From the NCBI GenBank assembly GCA_037178975.1, contig JASJZH010000006.1, positions 4,898,001-4,962,000 on the forward strand: a DNA stretch of 64,000 bases, in the 5' to 3' direction. A model generated the notes under the pieces. It did not search any database. It saw only the letters and a program-made list of their open reading frames with translations, and was not told the origin of the DNA. Origin of the DNA: Oscheius tipulae. Its lineage: Eukaryota > Nematoda > Chromadorea > Rhabditida > Rhabditidae. A program made the position numbers and the translations under genes. Of this stretch, positions 24,368 through 36,499 are shown one piece after another (position 1 is the first letter of the stretch; each line of letters begins with the position of its first letter).

Positions 24368-27300
24368 GCCAATGTAAACAAAGATAAGACACCAACGTGA
24401 CTGTGTCGTTCTGATTGCATCACCCTTGAATTGCGTGAGGTTTCGTACAGCTAAAAAAGATCTCAGTTCTGCGCAAGTTTGGTCTTACGTTGGACGCACT
24501 ATCAGATGAGGTAACAACTTCCGATTCCATCACTACCGCATTGGACAGATTGGGCATGACAGGTTGCTCCACCTGAAATGCTTTTTGACTTGAAAAAAAA
24601 GTCTCAACCTCATTATTTGCAAAGATCAGACGGATGAGATAGTCTTCGTCGGGTGGAGCACTCAACATCACAGACGCCTCCGAGATGAATTTTTCGCTGA
24701 AACAGAAGACTCATACACAATATGACAAGTTACCTGGTGTTCAACGGGTGCGGTGTGGTAGGTGATGATGTCGATGGCGGATAAGAGAGAATGGATTCCA
24801 TGCGATTATCGCTAAACCTATTTTTGTTTGTAATCTCCCTGTATTACCTACCTGGCAGCTGTCGACAGGTACATTTGTTGTTGGAGCTCAGTTTTTCTGT
24901 CGACAGAAGTATCGGTACGGTGTGCCTCTTCTAAACAATAAACCATGAACGAATGTACGCACCGAACAATACTAAGATGGCAAAACGCACACAATGCTGT
25001 TTTGAATGGGTATTGGTTTTAGGTTCGCAAACAAGGGAATGGCAACTCACCCCTGTTGTAATTTTTAGCAGCCACTCGGAAGACCGCCTCGTTCATGGAA
25101 GAGGAAAGAATATCGTTCACGAGATCTCCAACATCGATATCTTCAACACTTTCTTCGTCGTCTTCCGGCTCGTCATAGTAGTCGTCGACATGTCTAATTT
25201 TCAATTATTTTGATGAAAAACTTACTTACCTCATTGTGTGATGAGCTGCCTGAGTTACGGCGGTTTGAAGCCAATAGTAGTTGTCATAGCTGCCGGCATC
25301 GTCCATGTTTTGATTTTGAGTCTCCTTGATAGATTGTAAATAGGACGCTTCGAAAGTGTCCGCCTCCTCGGGTTCAGTCACGTCGTTCCCGATAATATCT
25401 TGAATCCACGAGTCGTCAGTGTTGGCTGCTTCCTTATGTACAGAAAATTCTTGTTCGTCGATATTTTTCTTGTTCTGCTCTTCCGTTTTTCTCGAATCAG
25501 CAGTCTTCTTTTTTTCTTTGACCGTCTTACTGTCTTTCTTGGTCGAAGTGCTTCTGAAATCAAAAATCAGTGCAAGGCAAAAGTGTTACAAACGGAGTTG
25601 AGAAAATGTCGTTCAAGTCAACCATGAATGGAACATCGTCAGCTAACACAGATCGTTGACCATCAGTCTTTTGTGGGGCGACAGGTCTAGCAGGCGACGC
25701 GTCTCTTGAATTTTCACTTTCTCAAGAGTGTTTCAAACAGTGATACCTTGAACAATGTCGGTCAACTATCACTTCTTCACTCTTTGCCGACGGTCCAGCT
25801 TCCAGTTTCCCAGATGTTGAGTTGAATTTTCTGAAAGTCAGTTTTTTGTTATTTTAAGGCATTATACCTTTCAAAGACATCTTCAAAATCAACAGTCGCT
25901 GCAAGAGTCTCAGTCCGGTCATCTTTTGAGATGATAGGGGACGAGCCTTTTCCTTCGGTTGGAGGGATCTGAATATGAAATGATTAACGTTTTCACAATA
26001 ACATAAGAGCCATGCATGGTCAACTGAACTTTGAATAAAACTTACAGTTTGGGTTTCCTGTTTCTTCATTCGCCTCCAAAACTCTTTCAACTCGCTAAAT
26101 GACATATTGGTGAGTTGACAAGCGGAACATGTACAAGATTTTCCTTTTTCGACAGAGTCACAAGGTGTTCCAAAGACTTTTTCGATGATGTCTTCGGCTG
26201 GTGGAGTCTCTTCCTCCGAAGAACTGTCATCAGAGGCTGCGTTTGACTCTGCTTTTGCAGTTTTCTTCGACTCTTCGATCATGCTCTGTATCCAGCTGAA
26301 ATCAGCTTTTGGAGCAGATTCTTTCACAGTGGCAGTGGATGGTTTTGTAGTTTGATGTTCTTTGCTTGGTTCTCGGGAAATCACATTAGTTGTTTTTGGA
26401 TGAGTTGTTGGTCGTGAGATCTTTTCAGACTGTATCACGCTTTCGATCCAGGAGAAGCCGATTGAACTGGGTGTTCGTTGGTTTTCAGGTGTCTCTCCTG
26501 ACTGAGAACTACTTTCAGCGCTTTCGGTTTCTCTCATGGTGTTGATCTCACTGAACGATTCTTTCCTGCTTTCAACTGCTACACGACTTTTTGAAGTGTT
26601 CTCAATGCGATACTCTTCCGAAGGAATGATGTGGTTCGACGTATATTCTTCTTCTTGAGTTTTGTCGATATCGCTCGTTGTACCCTTGTCAATTTTCATT
26701 TTTCTTCCAGTCATTTGGCCACTATGACTACTTGTAGGTGTTTCCGCCGATTCGCTAGTTCGAACTTCTCGGCTGTCTGATCGAATCGGGTTGAACACCG
26801 CATCCAAACCAACTTGATGATCAGCGAATGAGACATCCTGAGAGCGGTCAGCGCTCGTTTTCGACCGATCCAAGGAAGTGTAGCCTGACTCGGCGGTTTC
26901 ATTCAAATCTGCTTTGCTCGTCAATTGTTCATTCAAAAGAACGTTGTCATGCAGTTTTTGTACAGGGTCTTGCAGTTCTTTCTCGTTGGGTTGGAGATTC
27001 TGAGTGAGAAGTTCTTCGAGCCAGCTCACATCTTGAACTGGTGTCGCAGGCGACTTTTCTTCTGACGAAGTTCTTTTCTTGGAAGATGAATTTAAATCGG
27101 ATGACAAAGTATATTGAACGTTATCAGTGACTGGTTCCGATTTGACAAAAACATTTTCCTGACTGATGTCAATTTCGGGATCTGTATATCTTTTCTTATT
27201 GTCGTCCGCTTGTTGAAGAATGGCAGAAGCAGAAGGAGTCTTCCCAACAAGCTTTTTCTCTGATGCAGCCTTCGTGTTATCTACAAACACGTCGTCAAGG

Positions 27301-30300
27301 CTGATGTCGCTGTCAACGTAATCTGCGGGTCTCTTGGCAGTTTTTGTTTCTTCTGTTCTTGTGGCTATCACTTTTGTAGATTCAATAGTAGATTTGGATT
27401 CGGCACTCTTCTGCTTCTGTGATTCTTCGGAATGCATTGAAAATACGTCTTCGAGGTTGATGCTGGTCTGAGAGGACGGCTTTTCTGCTGGTTTCGGTTG
27501 AAATACATCGTCAAGGCTTAGCAGATCATTGTCACCTTCTTGCTTTAGCGTCTCTTCCTTCTCATTTGGCTTTTGATAAACAACAAAAAGAAGGGAAGAA
27601 GGTTCTTCTAGAAGTGACTTGGGAAATTGTACTTCTTGTTCTGGTGGAGGACGTGGCCTCTTTTGTTCTTGTGGAGCTTTTGGAGAAAACACTTCTTCCA
27701 AATTGATATCAGCAGTGTTTTCGGTAGATGCTTCTGTTCTTGACAATTTTGTTTCAAACACATCTTCCAGACTGATGTCACTGTCTTGATATCCGTCAGG
27801 TTTGGATTTCTCATCCTCTCTCAAAGAACTTATTGAACAAGTATTAGAAGCTGTTCTTGTTCTTGTCTCTTGTGGCTTTTCTGGCGAAAATAGCTTGTCT
27901 ATGCTGATTTCCTCATTTTCCGAATCCAAGTCTTTCTTTTTCTTGGAATTGAAAACATCATCTAAGCTGATTTCTTGGGAGCTTAGCACTTCCGGCTTTA
28001 ATCCAGCTTTTTTTTGAGGCTCCATGTGTTCAACAAAAACTACCGGAGTACTGACTTCTTGAATGTGTTGAAGGTTTCCCGGCTCTTCATGTTCAGGTGG
28101 TGGGCTTCGTCTTTCTTTTTCTTCAGACTTTGGTAGCTCAAAAACAGAGTCAATGTTTAGTTTCTCTTCCTCCGCTTTTTTCTCGGAGCCAGCAGGAGCA
28201 GTTTGGATGAACACATCTTCGAGACTGATATAGCTATCCTTGTAGTCAGCTAAACGTTTCTCTTGTTTCGTTTCATCCGATCTTTTGGTGGCAGCATATG
28301 TAGGCTGCTCGTCTTCAATCGGTTTCAAGTAACCCTTCTTCAACTTCTGCTGAGGCAGCTCCGGCTGTTTCGCAAAGATTTCCTCCATGCTGATGTCAGC
28401 CATCTGAACAGTTGAGTCACGTCCCTCTTCGGTCTTGCTTGAAGTTGAATTCACATGTCCGTCAGAAGTAGTTGCTCCTTTGTTTGTATCCGCAGTTTGG
28501 TTCTCGGCTGATGCTGATCTCGAATACGATGTACTTGTGTTCGAGTTTGGAAATTCTTTGTATATTCTGTTCTTCGAAGCCTCGGTAGCAAAAACATCAT
28601 CCAGACTGATGTCACTATCAACGTATTCAGACGGTTTCACCCTCGGCTTCTCAACCTCCGATCCGCGTCTGGCCATATAAAGTGTAGGTTCTTCAACGGG
28701 AACTCGCCTTGGCGTCCACTCCTTCTTTGTTGTTTGAGCACTACTTGGTTGTATGGCGAAAACATCATCCAAGCTGATATCTGAAGTAACTTCTGCTTTC
28801 CGTTCCATGTCTGCAGGATGAACCACTCCAAGCTGAATGCTTGCTCGTGGAGAGGATGGTGTCGATCTGACCACCTCGTATGTAGAAGAGAGTTTTTGAT
28901 GGCTGACTGTAGTTTCCATCTCTTCTAGATGTTCTCTCAAAGACGGTTTTTGAATAACATCATCATGACTGATATCGGGCTTCGACGACTGGTTGTGATT
29001 GTTATGTGCCTTGAACTCATTGTCAGAGGACGAAAACTCAGTGATAGAGTGATACTCAGTGTGAGAGTTAGTTGATAGAACAGGTGGAGCTTCTCTTGCC
29101 TCGGCTGGTACTTGAGCATAGTATTTGAAGTGTTCCGCATCTTCTATTCTTGATCTTCTGGGAGCGAAGATGTCTTCTAAACTGATATCGCTGTCGGCAT
29201 AGAGAGCAGGCTTTTCATCCTCGACTGATCGTGACCGACCCAGGATTGGCCGCTCCTCAAAAGTTGGACTTTTTCTCAGAGAGTTGAACCTCATTTTCAG
29301 TTCCTGAAGACGTGCACACATCACAACAACAATGGACTATACCCACCTCTTCACTCATTTTCATGATGGTGCAAGCGTTGCAGGTGCATTTGTTGTCGTC
29401 CTTCTCAATTTTGTTCTGACAGCTAAAAATGTCGTCAAGGTTGATATTTGATGGTGCTAGCGGTTTTGCATCATAGGAGACGGTTCTGAAAGCTGTATGT
29501 CTTTTTGGTTTGAAAACGAATTACCTGCGCTTCTTCCGCTCGATGACAGCGTTTTCGACTTCACGAAGAGCATCGACGGCCATCGGGCTTCGTGGCGACT
29601 TCGGAGTGGTCGGTTCCTATTGGGAAAAGTGAAACGGAAGTTAAAACAACTTCACCTTCATGTTAAATGCCGCGAACCAATCGATGTCAGTGATAGTACT
29701 TTTTCTCCGTGGCTGCTTCGGTGGAACCAATAAGTCCATGCTACTCCTTCTGTCTTGGTCCACCACAATAATTGGGGAGGACGGCGATCGTCTTGGGGAT
29801 GCCAGAGGCTTAGATTTTACTGTGAGAGACTATTTAAAAAGTTTACCTGCTCCCGCTGTTCTGGGTTTAAAGGTTTTAGTGCTGGTGGCTTTGAGATCTA
29901 AGTAGAGCTTAGAGAATTACGAATGTCTCCTACCTTTCTTGGAGACTTAACTGGTGTTTCTTCAGCTACCGGTACAGAAACGTCTTTGGCATTTATTTCC
30001 GAAACCACGTTAACACTTTTTCTATAAACAAAGAGTTAACTGAAGTTTGTCACCTACCTCGCATGTCTCTCCAGAGTACTAATAGGAGTGGAAGTCATAT
30101 TTGGACCCTCGGTCATGTCATCTAACGAGTGTTCATAGAGCTGTACATGCTCGACAATCTGATGGCAATAATCGTTATGCGTAAAAAGACGTAATACCTG
30201 GCTAGAGCCGTACTTAGCTCTCCTCGGTGGTTTCGGTGGAACTCCGTTGTCTTTTGGAGTTGGTGGAGTGAACAACACTTCCATTGTGATTCTCCGTCGT

Positions 30301-32575
30301 TGTTCACTGGATGGAAGACTGTCATTCCAATCTATACACGCTTTTTGTTTATAACTCTTCACTGAGCTACCTGATTTTCTGTAATAGTCGACACTGTCCT
30401 CTTCCGTTGTTCTTTTTTCTGCTGGAGTACTGGATACGTTGGTTACTACTAGAATACTCCGTCTTTTCTCCTTGTCTTCAGACCCCCTCTTTTGAAACTT
30501 CGGTTTGCTCTCTGACATTGTTGTGTCATTCGTGACTGTGGCTGTTGTTCCGGAAGTATCGAGGTCTGCAAAGAATGTCTGTAACGAAAATTTATTGCTG
30601 TCACAGGGTCGACAGACCGTGGTGTTCGGCGAGCAATGGCTAGAAACAGTTTCGGACATTGACGTTACGATATAATAAGGAAGTCGAACACTGAAAATGA
30701 ATATTTTTTGTTTTCGAGAAGAAACACACTTCTTCTCTTGTTTCCCGTCAGCTGATGGCTCTTGAAAATGCAAGTCGTCTTCCTCCGAACTTCCGACAGA
30801 GATGGAAAGGTTTTTCCTATAAAGCGATTATCACGTCGGAAGTTAACGCGCGAAAGATATATCACTTAAAAGAGAGATAGCGTAATGTCGCAAGAAAAAA
30901 ACAGAAGACCGGATCGTGCCTATCTGATAACTGTGATCAAATGAGAGTCTCGACTCTTACCCGTTGAGGGCGCGGTTGACGCTCGAAGAAACACCGCTAT
31001 CTGGACGTGCAGCCGGTGAATGGATTATCATGCTGCCGCTGTCACTGTCGTCTGACTGCATGTATCTGAACACGATCATTTGGCCTTCGCCTCGGTAGAG
31101 TGGTCAAATTCCATCGACTAGGCCTTTCCCGCTTATAGTAAAATAAAAGTGTTGAAATTTTTTTTTGTAGCAACGCGCGTGAAAAAGACTGCATCGGAAT
31201 CCAAGAAACAAAAGAAGTGCAACAATAGGATCCAAAGTGAGCGGTGAAATGCGTGACAGGCGGGCGCTCTATCACAACACGGCTCTCTCTAGTTCTTCTA
31301 TCTCATTTTGTAGATCACCTACCTTTTTGGCGAGCTTGAAACAGCCGAGTCTGGCGAGATCAAGTCGTGGGCTGCTTCTGTAACGGTTTCTTTCTTCAAA
31401 GAATGATAGTACAACGTTTTGTCTGGGTTGTTTATTTCCGAGAGGACACCCTGAATTGATTTTTTCAGTCAAAACATGGTCGAGAGTGGTTTACCGGTTT
31501 AACGGGTGTTGTGAAGCTGAGATCTACGACATTGTCTCCGCGCCGTTTGAACGTGACATCTCCTTCAGTTTCCACTCGAAGATAGTGCTCAATTTGTTGA
31601 CTGATTTCTTCTACTTGTTCAGTTGTGGCTCCCTCTTCCATACTCTCGATAACGTGTACAACAGGCGAACAGCGACCTGATCCATTTTCTTGACAAACGG
31701 TTTCGTGCAAATGGCTGATACTCACAGAAACGGGATGTCCACTACCCGAGTCTAAGTTCGTCACTGTGACCTAAGATGATTTTGTTCATTTTAGATGACT
31801 TCCGCAATACCTCGCATGTCCCTGGATGGCATTGTAGTGAATTATTGACCACTTCGGTAACGGTGACCGTCTTGGTGAATTCCAGGATGCGTTCACGATG
31901 ACGTCTAGGCATCAGAGACGACGACAGCGGTGAGGCGCTCGCCGGGAGCGTCAGGAATAAAAGAACCTGGGAAGATGTTATTAACAATAAAAAGGATCTA
32001 AGGCGTCACAGGATAGAATCATGGGAAATGGTGGCGACATATCAGCCATCAATCAATTACATGGCGCAAAGGCGATAATCTGTTTTTGACATCGTTGAGA
32101 AAAAAAGGATCCATGAAAGGGAACGGCCCTGGCAAAGGAACACTTTTTATGAACGGCCACATATGGGAATTTGAAAAAGATGCCGTCTGGTTTTTCGTTC
32201 ATCCATCGATGTCTAGCATGTTTGAACTTCAGTCAGAAGGCCACCTAAGGCTTACACCCGTTCCCACCCAAATCGGTCGCGAAAGCCCAAATATAGCAAC
32301 AGGAGTTCAAGGATAGATTGAAATCTCAATAAAGAGGGGAAAACGTAAAAGGTAGCAAACATGTTGCCATTCAGTTTTGGCATCATTAAATCTTGAGAAG
32401 GAAATGCATCGGAACTCATTCTGACCGCTTGTCCCAAAGGTATTCTAGTCAAATCTTTTGTTTCGTAACTAGTGTGATAATTGCCAAGAAAATGAACAGA
32501 GTAATGAATTAGATGAACACTTGCCTCGGAAGTCGTAGGACCAGACGCCTCGCTGTCATCGTCGGTAAGGTCCAT
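24361..32575 (-). CDS. giant disordered protein with DISLDDVF-type repeats and two CTCxAC modules, family unknown
   Basis: Minus-strand gene, about 20 exons and roughly 2,100-2,300 residues by my count; I recognise no family. Phase-matched exons link MDLTDDDSEASGPTTSE (32575) through VLLFLTLPASAS, SISHLHETVCQENGS, RYMQSDDSDSGSMIIHS and LPYYIVTSMSETVSS to a huge exon (about 26050-29304). That exon and its flanks repeat an acidic-hydrophobic octapeptide about 17 times (DISLEDIF, DISLDDVF, EISLDDVF, DINLEEVF, VDFEDVF, VDLNDIF), usually after Y-x-D-S. Two 25-residue Cys modules (near 29391 and 26145) flank the main array. Trp motifs (FSWIESVI, FSWIQSMI, DSWIQDII, IDWFAAF) recur. The first junction needs a GC donor. 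The 3' end is ambiguous: stop at 24361, or at 24420 if the last intron is retained. The composition suggests a disordered cytoplasmic scaffold; the VLLFLTLPASAS stretch could be mistaken for a signal peptide. Confidence 0.7.
26700..29220 (-). repeat. array of about 15 dispersed D-I-S-L-[DE]-D-V-F motifs
   Basis: Within the large exon, near-identical codon blocks recur at about 29170, 28770, 28605, 28390, 28220, 27965, 27895, 27765, 27690, 27510, 27445, 27295, 27155 and 26800. They are separated by 20-90 residues of Lys/Glu/Ser/Pro-rich linker. The plus strand shows the recurring reverse words CATCTTC or CATCATC ... GCTGATGTC. Several carry a longer prefix, Y-[VKQA]-D-S-D, so the real repeat unit is 12-14 residues. 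Two more copies lie in later exons (25868 and 25600 region) and one earlier (about 29430, NINLDDIF). Confidence 0.85.
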
Positions 32576-34288
32576 TCATTCAAGGCATAGGGAAGGGAGT
32601 GCCTACGAGCGCAAGTAGGAGAATGATAGGCGGGCTATGACGTCAGATCAACGGATAGAGGATGTGTAAGAGACTGTGAAGGCCTGTGAATACCCCCGTA
32701 GTGTGTGAATGGATTATCTCAACAAAACCAGAAACGATTATCGTGGATCGAAAACTGTTTTGAACCGTGCCGGAAGGTTGGTTATCTCTGAACAACTCGA
32801 GAACAGGGAAGATACTTCGGTGATTGAATTTCTGGAGAGAGAAACGAACAGTCTCATGTCACACTCAAACGAAAACAAAGGCAGTGTAGAAAAACAGTCA
32901 GCTGTTAGGGTCGTGTGCCTTTGTGAAGTTTGACCTTGAATCAGCCGTTTTGTTTTAAGATTAACAGATTCGATAAGGCAGGAAGAAGAAGTACATCTAA
33001 ATTAAGAACTCTTTCCAGGAAACAAAACGTCAGATCGTATTAAAAGAACCCTCTTTGGGAAGTGCATCAGGAGCGTCCAGATTAATTCAGCATGTTTGAG
33101 GAGGCATCGCCAACCTTGCAAATGAAAAAATGTGATGAACCTTCTCGCTTATGTGCAGACCTTATTTCACACGGGTTGATGGCCTCCCCACTGACGCGTT
33201 GCCAAAAAAAATGAGGAGCGGGGACGGATTTCGCGGTGGATCTGGCTGTCAACTGGTTGGCACGGTATACGGCAACTCAAAACTCATCCGACATAATGAT
33301 GGCACGGTCGGCAGTAGGCCAAAAAAGTACTCTACTATGAATGGCACTGCGCTGTCGAGAGGGGGTTTTTGCCGAAATCTCGTTAACTGATTCTCCAATT
33401 ATTTTGGAGAATCAGACTTCCGACGCGGAGAGAAAATCATTGCAGCTACATCGTCAGACATTATAGTTCTATTGTTTGAAATCAATCGCGAGAGAAAACG
33501 GAAACCTACAGCGAGTTTTTAGAGCAGTTGACAAGGTAAGAAGCCAGTCAGGAGCAGAACACAGGTAAAAGAGATCTGTGCGCGGGTCTGATACGCAACA
33601 CAAATAGACTCAATTACGCCGTCCGACTGCTGTAACGACATTTTATTGGCGCGTAGTTCAGGCTTTTGAACCGGTGAAGAGGTTGACGCCAGAAGTCTGA
33701 CACAAGCTTCATTCAAGACATGCCAAACAATTAATAACAAGAGACCAATGGAATTGTTCGGAAAGACAGTTGGGCCAAACGGAATGTAAACTCCAGGAGT
33801 CGAAAACATTGGCACCGATGCGGTCTACTGAAGACACTGTATAGAATGACTATTTGTATAGTACGCAAATTGTTTTTTCGTCAAGACGGAAGATAGCAAC
33901 ATGTTGGTTTCTCTGTGACCTTTCCCGCATCATTGCTAAAGTGACTGGTATCTAAAATTACAGACATTTTTTCGAGTATCAAAAGGCCAAACTGTTACAT
34001 GAGTCAATCCCGCCGAACTAGTCTTTTGACTACAGTTGACTTCCGTATGCCAGAATAACCGGTGTAAAGTTCGTCAATTACGAAGGTCAATCGAGTCTGT
34101 GTATATAAACCACAGGTCAAATTTCTTGCATTGGCGTTTAGTTCCGTCTCTTCTCTATAAACAGAAACTTGTACTATATTCATTCAGTTTGTACAGTCGA
34201 AAGTGCAGACCCCGTTCGTTTCGCATGATCGTGCTTTCATCTTGCAAAACCTCGTGTCTTAATTAAATATGATGAATCGTTAATAGGG
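32576..34288. other. divergent intergenic region between the repeat-protein and polyamine-oxidase genes
   Basis: No coding region recognised. It separates two divergently transcribed genes and should hold both promoters. Visible elements are a perfect 12-bp inverted repeat at 33387-33415 and a TATATAAA at 34102-34109, about 180 bases upstream of the oxidase ATG. Small open frames at 33151-33390 and 33519-33815 look random. Confidence 0.5.
33387..33415. repeat. perfect 12-bp inverted repeat (hairpin)
   Basis: CTGATTCTCCAA at 33387-33398 and its exact reverse complement at 33404-33415 are separated by the loop TTATT. It lies in the divergent promoter region. It could be a cruciform, a binding site for a dimeric factor, or the tip of an old foldback element. 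Confidence 0.8.
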
Positions 34289-36293
34289 ATGAGACTGCAC
34301 GTTTCCTTCCTTCTATTCGTATTCGGGGTTAGTGATATTTGTAATCAAGCACCGCCATGCCCATAGCACCCATGTTGTCTTTAAGTTTCAAAGCTAAAAA
34401 CGAGAGCATGTGATATCACCCTGCCAATAGTGCGATAACGTGTGTCCGCTTGTGTGTTGCACCCAAAAGGTTTGCTCTTTTCTGAGACGATACTTTGTCC
34501 GAGCTGTTGCTTCAGATGATCCAAGCCGGATCTAACAACACTCCCGTTGCGATAATTGGCGGAGGATTCGCTGGCTTAGCAGCAGCGGCCGAGCTTGAAA
34601 AGAATGGTATCGAGTATGTGTTATTCGAAGCCACTAATCGTCTCGGTGGACGGGTGTATCCCATTCAGGATAGTTAGTTAGCCTGATTTATAAAAAAAAA
34701 CGTTCGCGTCGAAGAGAGCAATAACACCATTCAATTAGGAGCTGAATACATTAATGGCGATGATAACGAAATCTATCGCATTGCCAAAAAGCTAGATGTG
34801 CTCGACGAGAAATACTCAGACTATTGGATGTTCCAGTCCAATGTTTCTTATGGAATAGGTGGTGGGAAGTTTTCCGAGTTAGTTCTTTTCAACATATTCC
34901 ATTTGTTTACCTAGAGAGGATCTCCAAACATGGAAAGAGTTTGCTGAGCCATTAGAAGAAGAGTTCGAATCAGCTGGTCTCAAATTTCCCAGACTCAGTG
35001 CCGCCGAATTTTTCGAAAAGAAGTACAAAGCTTTTCTTGAGGTTTGGTTTTTATTCACAAAATATGATCGGTTTATAGAAAATTAAAAAAAACCGATCAA
35101 CATTTGATGCTTTGGCTAAACTGTATCGTTCATACTACGAGACAGAGTGGTCTTCTCCTATGGATGAGGTGAACGTTCAATTAACTTTTAAACATGAACA
35201 CATTTCTTTTCTAGCTAGCTCTAGATAATTTCCAAGAATGGGATGATAAGTCTAATGACAGCACTTCTTGGTTTCTCGACGGCGAAGGATTTAAGGTTTG
35301 GAGTTTGGAACTATAATCGAGTTAATCTGTTCAGGCTATTTTGGATCACCTGAAAAATAATGTAACTTTGTCCAATGTAAAGTTTAACTCAAAAGTTTCC
35401 AATTTGAACTGGACAGGTAATACTAATGCATCTCTTGGTATCAGTACAAACTTTAAGAGGGCTACGTAACTACCACTCTCAACGGAAAGGAAGATGCTCT
35501 GAAGTTTAATCATGCCGTTGTCACAGTACCCCTAGGATTCCTCAAGAACAATTCTAATCTTTTCACACCAAAGCTGCCTAAAGTGAAAAGAGATGCTATC
35601 AAATACATTGGTATGGGTACTGAAAGTTAGCTAAACCCATTTACAGGATTTGGAAGCCTGGTGAAAGTATTCCTAGAGTACGACAAGCGGTGGTGGAAGC
35701 CTAGTGACGATGTTCTCATGACCGCGAGTCTTGACGAAAATGATTCAGAGGAGAAAAACATTACCGACTACATGAGAATTTTTCAGGTTCATGAGAAAAA
35801 CGTGAGCTGACTGATCATACGGAGTTTGTAAGAAAAAGACTTGCAGAGGCTCCTTTTGTGGCTGGATGGAGAGGGTCCTAAAATCGCCGCAAAACTGAGT
35901 AATGAGGAACTAGCCGACATCATTACCCGCCACTTGCGCATTCAGTTCAACAACACCGATATTCCAAACCCGAAGGCAATTTACACGTAAGTAGAAAAGT
36001 TATAAGAATCTGGTCTAGGCATAACTGGACAGTAGATGAGTTGACAAGAGGAGCGTACTCGTACATTACTCCGGACTCATATGAAAATCTGAATGACTCA
36101 TTCCTGGACATGGCTGAGCCTGTAGTTAAGGACAACAGGTAGATATGCTTTCTTCTTGACCAATTCTTTTAGACCACTCCTCTGCTTCGCTGGCGAGCAC
36201 ACCCACCAGACCATGTACCAAACCACCGTTGGAGCTTACGAGAGCGGAATCAGGGAAGCACAGCGCCTTGTCAAATACATTAAGAAAGAATGA
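34289..36293 (+). CDS. FAD-dependent polyamine-oxidase-like amine oxidase, secreted
   Basis: Spliced gene of the flavin amine oxidase family (spermine/N1-acetylpolyamine oxidase type). The first exon encodes a signal peptide (MRLHVSFLLFVFGMIQAG), then VAIIGGGFAGLAAAAELEKN (dinucleotide-binding GxGxxG region), YVLFEATNRLGGRVYPIQD (RxGGR motif), NTIQLGAEYINGDDNEIY, FNHAVVTVPLGFLK, YIGFGSLVKVFLEYDKRWW, and near the end RGAYSYITPDSYE plus LLCFAGEHTHQTMYQTTVGA, which holds the C-terminal FAD-binding GEH/T...GA segment. The stop TGA is at 36293 and AATAAA at 36446. A short intron of about 42 nt (34673-34714) with a weak acceptor CGTCGAAG is needed to keep the frame. Oxidation of polyamines yields H2O2 and aldehydes; a secreted version would act on extracellular or luminal amines. 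The exact substrate is not readable. Confidence 0.87.
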
Positions 36294-36499
36294 AAATAGA
36301 ATTTTATACTTACTTACTTACAAATCTGTGTCGGTTGCACAGTATAATCACATACTGCGTCTATAGTTAACTTATGACAAAGACAACGCACAAAGAGAGG
36401 CCCGTGAAGAACGACACCTAATGGTCAAGTGCCCGTTTGAACAAGAATAAATGTTGAATGAGAACAGAGACTAGTGGGTGAGAAGATACTAATCGGAGA

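Noticed and set aside
28435-28680. plus-strand frame of 81 residues inside the repeat gene
   Set aside because: Shadow of the repeat exon; repeated words on the sense strand explain it.
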